Part shown: one piece after another, positions 52,551 through 62,669 of the stretch
Layout of the letters: the number at the start of each line of letters is the position of its first letter
Numbering within the stretch: the stretch's first letter is position 1
Assembly: GCA_963978905.1 (NCBI GenBank)
Contig: OZ022256.1
Coordinates: 59,715,377 to 59,779,376, forward strand
Direction: 5' to 3'
Length of the DNA stretch: 64,000 bases
From: Trichostrongylus colubriformis
Lineage: Eukaryota > Nematoda > Chromadorea > Rhabditida > Trichostrongylidae
Position numbers and translations under genes: made by a program
Notes under the pieces: model-generated
Told to the model about the DNA's origin: nothing
Database searches by the model: none
What the model saw: the letters and a program-made list of their open reading frames with translations, nothing else

Positions 52551-52689
52551 CTTATGATTGTTAATGTAGCGGTTGTTACTTAATATATGTTATGTTCATG
52601 ACTCATTTGCACTATTGCTCTCTGAGATATAAGGCGAAAACGTCGCTATGTTTATGGCCCACCCTAACTGTGGGTGATTCAAAATGAGA

Positions 52690-52970
52690 ACAGCCGATTG
52701 AGGCTGATAAGAAGTGCAAAGGAAAGCTCTTGTATTCTGAGTAGTAAGGTGAGCGCGAGGCAATTTTTCCGATGAGAAAGAAGCGTACAACGGGAGCAAA
52801 ATTGGAGCGTATGGATTCTGTTAGATTATTGATTGTAACTAAAAAACTGTCATTTATTTTCACAACTAGAGAGGATCCGCATTTGAAGTTACTCGCATAA
52901 TGTTGTTTGTATCTCTAGTAAAATTTACGCTGCAACGGTTCTGCAACACAAGTTATTTTCGATACTAGTA
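52690..52970 (+). repeat. ~270-bp dispersed repeat, direct partner of 55745-55985
   Basis: TTGATTGTAACT, ACAACTAGAGAGGATCCGCA, TTTGAAGTTACTCGCATAAT and GTATCTCTAGTAAAATTTA occur in the same order at 55838-55945. Family unidentified. Confidence 0.75.
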
Positions 52971-53174
52971 GTGTATGCAAGTGTAATTAGTTAATTAGTT
53001 ATTTGAAGATATTGGAAAACTAGAAGAAAAAATTCGAGAGGGACCGCAAGGGGTCCGAAGAAAAAGGAAGATGCAAAGAAGTGATCATTTCGTAACGGAC
53101 ATTCGAAGTTAGAAGCAATAATCGGTGGAAAAACCCGGACTGAAACATCAACACAGTGACTTTCCAAGTTGTAC

Positions 53175-53350
53175 GCTTTAGAGATGTCATTTGTTGTCTC
53201 GTAGAATGTACTTTATTCATTGGTGATGATGTGAAATAAGTGAAACAACACACAGCAACAAACAAGTAAATTAATTGAACAAAGAATAAGCGAAAGCGTG
53301 AGAAAAAATGTGATTACAATTAAAACCTAATGAATTCGCCTTCGACGTAT
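53175..53350 (+). repeat. Dispersed repeat, copy 2 of the 13.4/53.2 kb pair
   Basis: TGTCATTTGTTGTCTCGTAG, CACACAGCAACAAACAAG, CGTGAGAAAAAATGTGATTA and TGAATTCGCCTTCGACGT match 13410-13585 in order. Confidence 0.65.
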
Positions 53351-54495
53351 TGGCAAGGTGGAGTGTATGTACTGCAGCAACTTCTAGCCACCGCCTTCCC
53401 ATACTGTACACCAAAATTGCCTTTCTCCTAGTGTCTTCAAATGGCGAACGCCACTGTGTGGGGCACGACGTCCGTTATGAGTTAAAGTGGCAATGGAGCG
53501 TTGACCCTCGTAGAATTTATGAGCGATGGGAAGGGGACATCAACGACGAGCGATCTGGAATGGTAATAGCTGATAGGGGTTGATAGGGAGTGGACGGGGT
53601 GAAGGGAGCCAAAACTGATAACAGCTCATGGAGATAAGGGATTGTAGCAATTGAGTGCGACAGAATCCAGTACACTGCTCATTGCTGCAAAGAGGACGCC
53701 TGTGGAAGTGCAATGCCGTTCAGCCCTGCATCTCATCACCACCCTTTCTGAAAAAAAAATAGTGAGGGTCATAACACAAGTAAATAGGTTCTTAGCGAGC
53801 TAGCAAATTAGGAACAGTCAAAAGGAGAGGCGGAAAATGGTGATACAAACGAAAAAATATAATGAAAAGGATATTAGAATATACAACAGAAACGCCAACC
53901 GCTTACATGTGAGCAGTCACTTTGAGCTTTGATTCGGCATATTTATAATAGATATAAAATGAAATAACCATAAGTAGTAACTAGCCATAGATCAATTATT
54001 TTCAAGGTGACCAGTCAAAACTTTAGTGAATGTAGATGCAATACTGAGTACGATACGCATTAGGGCAATGCAAAGTGAAGTGATCAAGTGAGAGCATCCT
54101 TTTGAAGGCGGAGATTCCGAAAACCTTCTGAGACCGCCTGAATCGTAATATCAATGTGAAAACAGTGTATCACGAACAGAGATTAGATCCGGTCTCCAAC
54201 AAATTACTGCTATAGTCAGTTAAATTGAGACAAGATGAGGAATTGTCAGAGATCCTCAACCATCCTTTGAGCTCTTCTTAATCGACGCCTCTCTTCAACA
54301 AACTTCGGATGACGGCGCACGTACTCCAACATCTGGAAGTATTCTTAAAAAGTTCAAATTAAATGCACTGGATGGAGGAATAACTAATAGGCATGTTCTT
54401 CTCAAATAGTCGGACGACTCGAAAGAGATTATCTGTGGCGAATCATACGCAGGAAACGCTCCCTGAGTTCGTTATCGAGTGCTCGCTATGGTGTC
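53351..54495. other. Intergenic; no gene recognised
   Basis: Contains GTGATAGC/GATAAGGG-like words around 53540-53650 reminiscent of the 146-bp array at 33 kb. Nothing coding identified. Confidence 0.35.
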
Positions 54496-54809
54496 GGGTG
54501 TGTAGCCTTATGTCGGATTTGCGCTCCGCGGCGTCGCACTCGCGACGCATCAACACGACTTGCAGCGGTCGGTTGCAATTCTGCTCAGAAAGCGAAGGCA
54601 TAGTACCATGGAGGATCTTCAAAAATTACCTTTTTATCTCATTGTTACTTGAAAATAATAACTTTTGTAGTATAAAAGTCAAAATAGTAATATAAAAAGT
54701 AAAAGAAACAATAACAACAATAGGGAGCGTACGCAATGTACGCAACCACAGGCGATGACATTCGCCGCGCCGCTTGCCGCGCGAAAATACGACATAAGGC
54801 AACACACCC
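54496..54809. mobile_element. GGGTGTGTAG..ACACACCC MITE, copy at 54.6 kb
   Basis: GGGTGTGTAGCCTTATGTCG is mirrored by CGACATAAGGCAACACACCC. The interior has CGGCGTCGCACTCGCGACGC and an AT-rich centre like the 49.7-kb copy. Confidence 0.8.
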
Positions 54810-55138
54810 TGGTACGTCGTGCAGAGACAAATACCTACGGTGGATTATTCGCGGAGCAAGGGACAACATTCAAGGATGGCTAGCTTAGCCATCGTCGCCG
54901 TATCTATCACTCCCTTCAGTAATACAGATACAGGTCTTCGATGAAAATCAACTCTAGAAAAGGGTAATATTTTCCGGGTTTTTGACCCGTTCTTTCTCTA
55001 TTACCACACTACAAAGCAATTCTACTCACATATTTCCCAATAGACCAAAACCAAATTTCCCAATAGACTGCTCCTCTAGAAGCCTTTGCGATATGCACGG
55101 TATCATGCCTAAAGTATTTTGAATACCGCCATCAACGA

Positions 55139-55450
55139 TTTAAAGGCAGCATTAGGGGAAAGTCGGACGAAAAGTAAAAGAAATAGTGCATATGAAAGTC
55201 GAGATGTCTAGTAACAGGATAGTGGAGAAATAACGGATGGAGATGGCCCAGAACCCGAGAAGTAAGACCCCTTTCCACTGTTGATTCTCAACGCGGACGA
55301 CCTTTCCATCAAGAGGGGGGTAGTCTGATCTAGTTTTCCATTGGCATGTTGCCAAGCGAACACAAGGGAATGTTTGGAAATATGATAGCATCATTTTTTT
55401 GGAGTGAGCTTCAAGCTAAAACTGCGAAAGCGCGCCGCAAAACCTTCGAT
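55139..55450 (-). repeat. ~310-bp repeat, inverted partner of 44870-45185
   Basis: It begins TTTAAAGGCAGCATTAGG and runs through ATGAAAGTCGAGATGTCTAG, AGAAGTAAGACCCCTTTCC and CGCGGACGACCTTTCC to GAGCTTCAAGCTAAAACTGC. This is the reverse complement of the 45-kb copy, 10 kb away. Confidence 0.75.
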
Positions 55451-55744
55451 CCCGCCGCATCTTCTTGGCCGCTCCCACCCCAGTCAATCGGGAATTACGA
55501 CAGAGGCGGGACCGCTGTGTCCAAGAAGCGGAACTCATAACGGACGGCGGCATTGTTGCACGGGATGGCCTGTGAGGCGGCTGCGTGTTTTCTTTTATAA
55601 AGTTTTTCATTAATATTTATCAGTCGAGTCGTTTTTGTCTTTTTTGTGCATGTTGCTACTGATAAAAAGGTAATCACTGTGCAATGGTATCGGCTCATGC
55701 TATCATTCACGGTACTGCACTCTGCCAATTTTTGCAGAAAAGGT

Positions 55745-55985
55745 CTTCCTTTGATGAACGCCAGTGATTTCCAGATGGGAAAGACGTACTCCGGGAACAA
55801 AATCGGAACCTACGGATTGCGATGTACTATTATTGACTGTAACTTAAAACAATTGTTGTCGTTTGTTTGTACAACTAGAAAGGATCCGCATTTGAAAAGT
55901 TACTCGCATAATGTTTGTTGTATCTCTAGCAAAATTTATGCTGCACTGGTCCTGCAAACATATGTTATTCCTCAATACTACCAGA
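55745..55985 (+). repeat. ~240-bp dispersed repeat, partner of 52690-52970
   Basis: ATTGACTGTAACTTAAAA, ACAACTAGAAAGGATCCGCA, TTTGAAAAGTTACTCGCATA and GTATCTCTAGCAAAATTTAT align with the 52.7-kb copy in the same orientation. It lies just downstream of the EOGT stop. Confidence 0.75.
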
Positions 55986-56062
55986 TGAAAAATAATTTCA
56001 ATTGTCGCACGCCACCATGTGGCGCACACCTTCCGCTATAGGTTAAGCTTCCGACAAAGGTG

Positions 56063-56197
56063 CTAGAAAATGCAAATGCCAACCAGTTTTACTTGACGCA
56101 CGAATTCGTCCGGATCAAAACTGTAGTTTGTGAACTTCTTATGTGGCTCACCAGTCTGTGGATGAAGACCGTCATTTTCAGGGTATATCAAGTGATG
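56063..56197 (-). CDS. eogt: EOGT exon d (visible C-terminus)
   Basis: The acceptor is TGTATTACAG. It encodes [32 protein letters not shown] and then [12 protein letters not shown] and TAG. Everything after VRQ lacks resemblance to the family and follows a possible donor (CAA|GTAAAA), so the last 8 residues may be intronic read-through. Confidence 0.8.
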   Translation of the reverse strand, partial: HHLIYPENDGLHPQTGEPHKKFTNYSFDPDEFVRQVKLVGICIF

Positions 56198-59100
56198 CTG
56201 TAATACAGAGTATATCGATCCGATGTGTGCTTCATTCACAGAGGGGATAGTAGCAACATGATTGAAACTGACTATTACGAGGATAGTTCGAGCACGGAGC
56301 AACGTTCAAATAACCCAAAATTGTCGCAGTTATCTTCTGCTGTCACGTCAGTACTTAACGATGCAGGGCATTGGTGCCATTTACAAATCTCTCAGTTATG
56401 AAATGTTTTTGGTTCTCCCCATATTGGGTCACAGTACCACAGCATTGTTCGTTTTGAGAACAGATAATCTCCTACCTCCGTTAATGTGATTTCAACGCTA
56501 CTGCCATCACGTTTTCATTTTGGGTGCTAGTTTCGAATACACTGCTACCATCCCCGATGTTTAACAACCTTATCACGCGCCCACGTGAAGTACTTCACGC
56601 CACGAAGTCGAGCTAAGTCCTTGTAGCAGTCGACGTCGTCACAGTTATACCTGAAATTCGCAAGGTAACTTATGTTTCGATAGTGTATCTTCATCGGAAG
56701 CGTTCTTGTAAAATACAAGTCTTATCAAATGCAAGATTTGCAAACATGGAGTATGAAGCGCACCGCCAACTCGGCACCGTTTGCACTAAATTTGAGCAAC
56801 AGCTCGTTTCACCTAGACGATGAAAACTCCTACATGGGAGACCCGCGTCTCAGGGCCCTAGCGCCAATTTTGTGCCAAGTTGGTATAGCAGATTCTACCA
56901 GATTCGCTAAAAAGTGCATTCAGAAGATGTTTGGGATGCAGATCATGGATCGCCTTTATTCTGGCAACAGCTGGTTTTTCAAGCTTCATATTATCATGGC
57001 ACTGCGGAGAGGAAGACCACAGTGGTATATATCACTTTCTTATGGATTACAGCAACTTTCCCACATACCCGAAATACGCTCCCATGAATCTGAGCATTTT
57101 TTCTACGAATGTAAAGAAACTGGTATTGAGAATGATTGATGCTTGACTGTAAGCTTATTTCGTTTCTCAGGTTACAAAGAAGTGATGGCTAATGATACTC
57201 CGCTGCAACGCGAGTGACAGGAGAACTTACTGAGTTTCGATGAGGTACATATTTGAACAAAAAGTATCTGATGATTTTAAGCATCACTCCTGCTTTCTTT
57301 TTTCGAACTCTCAGGCGCGGTTGTAATACCCATGTAAACTCTTGTTCACCTATTCAATAAATAAACGAATAAATGAATAAATGCTTTGCTTGCAGTTCTA
57401 AGAGTGATCTCCATACTACGGGACTGACGCGCTACCCCATATGTTCGGTCTGCCAGTGATTCAGGACCAAATGACAAATGCAACAACGACCGTGGGAGCA
57501 AGCATCGAGCGTGTCGCACAAAAAGAAAGTTCACATACACACCCGAACACTTTTTTCGTTCCAAGACCACACCTCTTATATGGATACAAAGCGCCATGCT
57601 ATCCTGCACGACATGGATGAATTGAGCGACAAAGCATTCGAAATGAATATTAGACACGGCAGCGTGTTATTGGGAGCAATGGTTACATGAAGTATGCACA
57701 AGATTTTTCAAAGGGGTCTCGAGGCCATTGCAAGATTTGCATGTGAAAGGAAAGTCGGCAAAACCTTGGTTACTGATCACAAGAACAAGTGGGATAGATA
57801 CATAACAAGATTTTCCAGAAATCGGCAGCGGAAGCAAAGAACAGTTTTGAGCTGCTACCAAGGATAAATGCTCCATATCTTCTGCGTCAAATCACGAAGT
57901 ACACTGAGACTGGACCGATGCACCGATCATGAGTGATAGATCGACTACGTACAGTCGTACTGCTGCACTGCCATAAATGCTTCTTTGGATGAACCACCAG
58001 ATGACTTTTTTAGACACCAGACGCAGAAACACTAAAATTTCGACCGTTTCACGCTATCCATCCACTATTTATAGATAATCCCAGAGCAAATGCTCCCGTT
58101 TCGAGAGCGTAGATGCGCTCACAGAAAACTGAGAGGAAACATGCCTGCTCACGAAGCTACGCGTCCTCATCAATCTATGGTAGAAAAGGTCTAATTTAGG
58201 TTTTTCACGATGCCGAACTCCGCAGTCGACGGATAATCAAGATATTTGGCAGAACACTCTACCTATCTAAAGAATTCTGGAACCTATCAGGTCGTCAGGC
58301 TAAGGAATGTCGGTGAAAGCTGTCTGTCAGAAATGAACAGTAGATATGAAAGCCGCTTCAAACAGCGCACGTAGCGTCAACTCGTATTGAAGCAAATTCA
58401 AAGCCGTCCGTCTCATCATCAACAAATGACAGTAAAGCGCAATTCAACATTACGAGGACTTATGTAAAAGGCTCCAGTGCGGTTGACGCTCACGGGGTGA
58501 CTCAACAACACACCTCCTGGCTCTCCCTACGTGGCAGTGTAATATCAAATGGTCTTTGGTGATATTTTTCGATCAAAAAAAGTTGATGTTGTTGTCAGAT
58601 GGGTTCGATGGCTGCACATACTTCTGACGTGGTCTGAGAAGACCCTGTGCAATTCGCTACTGACGTGACCTCTGTATCTGTGGGCTGATGGCATGTGGAG
58701 CCTATTTACCACTAATTTAGTCGTTGTAAATTTTCCAGCAGGACAATGTAAACGTTTATGTCAGCGGATCACTTCATCGACGTGATGGAGTGGTCAGAAC
58801 GTATCGATGATCTGAATTCCGTGGAAAATCCGTAGGGCATAATGGCACAAAGAATACAGGCAGTCCACAACTCCCAGTGGGCTAAAAAGTGCGATCATGA
58901 GCGCCAGAAGAAGCATTGATCTCACAGTTGCCAAACCTAAGAACAGTTTTGCTACATCGACTCATGGAAGTGGCTTCCAAAGAATGAGCGCCGATTGAAT
59001 ATCAATTCTGTAAGAGCCTTTCCTAAGTTGGTAAACATCAATAAAACAAACATCACATATAAACTATCAGTCACTGCATGAAGCGGTCAGAATTCCAAAA

Positions 59101-61064
59101 CTTTTTGTGTGAGAAGCCGCGACTGCTCACCTCTATGAAAGCACGTCTGTCGCCGCTTTCTAGCATGACAAATCCACCAGCACACCAGGCAAAATCGAGA
59201 TCACGCCTCCAGTACTAATAACGGTAAAATAAGGGGTAGACCGATAGTGATGAAACGCACTGGCAGTTTTCGTCGAATTTGGACGAGAAAAATTGTTGCA
59301 TCAATTTGGTACAGATGGTGCCATATTTGCCCCCACATTAAAATAGCGGTCAGATTTTTGATATCTGATTGACCTCTACAAGGTTTTAACAAAAAATTGT
59401 TTTTTGGACGGCTCGCGGGCTCTGGGGTTCTGCAGTTTATTCTGGTATTTTATAACATTTTTGTAGTGCAGAACAAGTGCTGCAACGCTCCATTGAAAAT
59501 ACAGTGGAAGGAAAAATATTGGAGGCACTAGGAATAAAAAGACTATTCCCAGAAACAAATAGCAAAGACGAGCTACGTGACTTTTTTCAGTTAATCACAT
59601 GACTTGCACTGTGGAATGAGTGTGATATCATATATCACCATAGTCATAGCAGATTCACGCTATCTGAGGGTTAGATCAGAGTAGTTAACCATTTCCGCTC
59701 CACTCCCAGCAATTTGGTAGGATAGGGTACGCGGCAGCAGTGAGGCAGTCGGATACGTATCTGCTGTCTCCTTTCATAAAGTGTCAATATGTAAAATAAA
59801 TTGCTTTATTTCACCTTGAAAAAGGTGCTGAGCGCCAAAAGCATGCCATTGGCTCAAATTTTTTTTGCAATATTTGTGGGATCCTTTGAAGTAAATTTTT
59901 GGAGCCTCACATTGTTTTCCAAATATTTTTGTAGCTTATCATTTTAGCAGTTGCACAACAAATACATCAGATGTAGAGGTGAGAACTTTGTGCCGTTTCA
60001 GCTGAGTATTCCAATCAGAACGGGTCTGGCGAAGTATTAGGTTGCGAACTAAGTAATTGCGGATTTTTAAATACTGCTTTTTCCCTCAAAACTGCTTTCC
60101 ACAAAAATTTCTTCTGTACATATATATGTAGTACAAGCCCACACGCATCCATAGGTATTGTTGTCTTCCATCTCCCGGATAACCCTTTTCGGCAAAATAA
60201 ACATATCAAAAGTCACCCCATTTTCAATTCCAATTTTTTTCTTTGAATGGCGTTAGACAGGGAAAGGGACAGATGATAATCCGATAGAGAAAGACCAGAC
60301 CTATACGGCAGCAATCCAAGCTCGAGAATTTTTAAAAAAAATTTAAAAATTTTTTTACCACTATTGAAAAAACGACTCGCCAAAAAATTCTCGAGCTTGG
60401 ATAAAAATTGCTGCCCCATCCACCTTATAGCCCTGATCTTGCTCCATCGGATTATCACCTTTTTCTTTCCCTTTCTAACGCCATTCAAAGAAAAATCTTT
60501 TTATAATTTTTGTATTGAAAATGAGGTGACTTTTGATATTTTTATTTTGCCGAAAAGGGTTATCCGGGAGATGGAAGACAATAATACCTATAGATGCGTA
60601 TGGACTTGTACTACATGTGTATGTACAGAAGGGATTGCTGGAAAGCCCGCAATTACTCAGTTGCCAACCTAATAGAATAGCGTCGGGGATAAGGAAAAAC
60701 AGCCAGAAGTAGCTGATGATCTTATCTGCGGACAGCAGCCCTTATGTATCCGCCGATGCACTCGCTAGCGTGTCCGCGTTCATGGCATGACAAAAAGCAA
60801 GAAAAACAGCTCACAATTCCATGATGGCAGCCCAATCCGGCAGAAATAGAAGATGAGTTAGCCCAGCGCCGTGCATACCAATGAACACGTCAGAGTTGTG
60901 GGTATGAGTGAGTTGTTTAAGGAATGGCACCTGACTGCAATTAAACAGATAAACGAGCGATTGAAAATGGAAACTTGACAATGAAAAGTCCCTCAAAATT
61001 CTTACCTATTGTAATCAACCACAGTCACAACGATGTTTGGGATGTCTTCCAGTGCTTCTTTAAG
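56063..61064 (-). CDS. eogt: EOGT: EGF-domain-specific O-GlcNAc transferase, C-terminal part
   Basis: EOGT transfers O-GlcNAc to Ser/Thr between Cys5 and Cys6 of EGF repeats in the ER lumen (GT61 family). Four minus-strand exons join in phase: 61064-61006, 60934-60815, 56650-56569, 56197-56063. Together they encode about 131 residues. Hallmarks are VVDYN, then [20 protein letters not shown] and PDWAAIMEL, then [17 protein letters not shown] with a TW pair, then [18 protein letters not shown]. This order and wording match animal EOGT of about 520 residues, so roughly the first 370 residues lie upstream of the window edge. The final exon reads to TAG at 56063, but there is a possible donor CAA|GTAAAA inside it. 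The true last exon, expected to carry an ER-retention tail, may therefore be elsewhere. Confidence 0.85.
56569..56650 (-). CDS. eogt: EOGT exon c
   Basis: Acceptor AATTTCAG; the first base completes Leu. It encodes [17 protein letters not shown] then [10 protein letters not shown]. The donor is taken as AAG|GTTGTT because it gives phase 0 into the last exon; a donor three bases further on would add one Val. A 4.2-kb intron separates it from exon b. Confidence 0.85.
56651..60036. other. Large EOGT intron; no further gene recognised
   Basis: Holds several open frames (for example 56729-57139 on +) without recognised motif, simple AT-rich stretches, and no clear inverted-end element apart from the fold-back mariner starting at 60037. 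Confidence 0.4.
60037..60672. mobile_element. Fold-back mariner derivative in the EOGT intron
   Basis: The ends TTAGGTTGCGAACTAAGTAA and (rc) TTAGGTTGGCAACTGAGTAA match at 23 of 26 bases and are flanked by TA on both sides. The right half on + (from 60384) encodes the C-terminus of a mariner transposase: KILELG, a stop, then [20 protein letters not shown] and LSNAIQRK, later [13 protein letters not shown]. The left half on - repeats the same stretch in decayed form ([27 protein letters not shown]). The element is therefore two head-to-head copies of one transposon end. Confidence 0.88.
60815..60934 (-). CDS. eogt: EOGT exon b (GMHGAGLTH motif)
   Basis: Acceptor TTAATTGCAG, donor TT|GTGAGC. 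It carries the most conserved block of the family, [18 protein letters not shown] followed by FLPDWAA, in the nucleotide-sugar binding part of the fold. The split codons on both sides are completed in frame by the neighbouring exons. Confidence 0.93.
61006..61064 (-). CDS. eogt: EOGT exon a (first visible)
   Basis: The acceptor, read on the - strand, is a T-run ending CAG; the donor is AG|GTAAG. It encodes [10 protein letters not shown] followed by IVVTVVDYN and two bases. It corresponds to the segment just before the GMHGAG motif region in EOGT. Confidence 0.8.
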
Positions 61065-61484
61065 CTGAAAAAAAAAATGTTTTGGGCTTGTAAAGGCAGA
61101 CAGGGATATGGTCATGTGCCCATTCCACTACCATGTATAAGATGCAATCAATAACAGAAATATAAACCGTCTATTTCTTAGGACACAGCAGAAACGAAAC
61201 GATTAAAGCACACGACCGCCCCTCATCACCTATAGGAATCGTGTAAGTTCGTAATTCTATTCTCCTCAAAATCAGTATATTAAAAAAACCTCGAGAGAAA
61301 GACGAAAAGAATTTAAAAAATTTCTTTCCCGAAAAAAGAGCTGCAAATTGTTCGAATTCGCGCCGATAGCTCTGAAACAGTTTGAGGCAGGAAGGTGCAC
61401 AGTCCAGACTTTGTGCCTAGTTTTGATTTACATATTACACCGTGTCACCGATCACGTATAATCACCGTTTCTCTGCAGCACTCA

Positions 61485-61650
61485 CCGCCCCGCCCACCAT
61501 GCCAGCGTGGACGAGAGTTGTGGGGATCTTGAGGATGTATCTGTGCCGGATTTTGATTTTCCGCATGGAACTTCGTATGTGGCTCGTAGAGAGCAAATAC
61601 AATATGACCCGTACGCAGCAACAAGGACTTGAATTTCAGGCGATTCCTTC
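61485..61650. mobile_element. Solo half of the 433-bp palindromic MITE family
   Basis: CCCCGCCCACCATGCCAGCG, GATGTATCTGTGCCGGATTT, GAACTTCGTATGTGGC and AAATACAATATGACCCGTAC followed by GATTCCTTC match the right arm of 7841-8273 in order. A further weak half lies near 45630-45780. Confidence 0.6.
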
Positions 61651-62272
61651 ATATTTTTGTTCGCAGAAGCTCATCAATGCCAGCGACATCCTTCATTAGC
61701 ACTGCCAGTTGTTCCATATTAACTTCAGCTAAATCACTAAATTCACCGTAGCTCCTTCTAGCACTTCCACACTCGCTTAAAACCAGAGTGTGGCATTTTA
61801 GTGAGACTCATCAATGGCTTCCACTATGGCCCTTATCCTTTGGTTTTTTCCTCCCGATAAAAGCAGTGCGACGAAATCCAAAGTGCTCCACATGTTATTC
61901 GTAATGATGATGCGGGGAGGGGGGACATTTGCTTGGATGGTGGCTGCGTCTAACACATGACATCATTGCGAACATATGCACCAGCCGATCGTTTTACTAA
62001 TGAAATCTTCGTCTTTCGGACAGACACAGATGCCCAAGTGATTGAACGACAACACGATCACATGCCAGTTCAACAAATGAAACGTTTCATGAAGTGAGTC
62101 GTAAAGAGTTGCAACGGATCCTGTCAAGATGCGTCATGCACAGATTTTCGGTTCAGGGTTGGAAAAAATAGTAATGTCGCATCGGATGAAATTTGGATCG
62201 TTTGATATTATTTGTATTATTTAGGAAGTACGATACTATGTCTCGTCAGGAGGGTCAAAGAGGCAAGCTGAG
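61651..62272. other. No gene assigned; one coding-like minus-strand frame
   Basis: On the - strand, about 61829-61639 is open and reads LSECGSARRSYGEFSDLAEV then NMEQLAVLMKDVAGIDELL. It sits 5' of the visible EOGT exons but does not resemble any EOGT segment I know. It may be a chance frame or an unrelated exon. Confidence 0.3.
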
Positions 62273-62669
62273 TTAAATGAATCGTCCACGGGAAAAAATT
62301 GAATTCTTTTGTTGCCCATATATTTATGGTGTATTCGCCTAATAAGGTCCGCATGCGAAGTTTCACGCGAAAAAATGAGGATACAGCTCTTCAAAGGGTG
62401 CCGCGTGGGCGGAGCCTCCGAGTGAAGGAGCCTTGTCTCGTCGTCCGTTGGTTGGAAAGGAAGAGAGGACTGTTTACGTGTCATTCTGTTCACAATGCAT
62501 CTCCGGCCGCGGCGGACGACAGGGCGGGCACTTGCTCGGAGGTTGTAGTGCTGCATCTTAGCCGAATTTTCATTTCGCGTAAAACTTCGTATGCGGCCAT
62601 CATCAGGCAAGTACACCATAAATACATGGGTCACAGAAAGACTCATTTTTCCGTGCACGATACCTTCAA
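62273..62669. mobile_element. Diverged second copy of the 433-bp palindromic MITE
   Basis: The left end TTAAATGAATCGTCCACGGG mirrors the right end CCGTGCACGATACCTTCAA. The arms contain TTGCCCATATATTTATGGTG, GTTTCACGCGAAAAAATG and GTGGGCGGAGCC, as in 7841-8273, but with many substitutions. Open frames on both strands (140 codons each) come from the symmetry. Confidence 0.8.
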
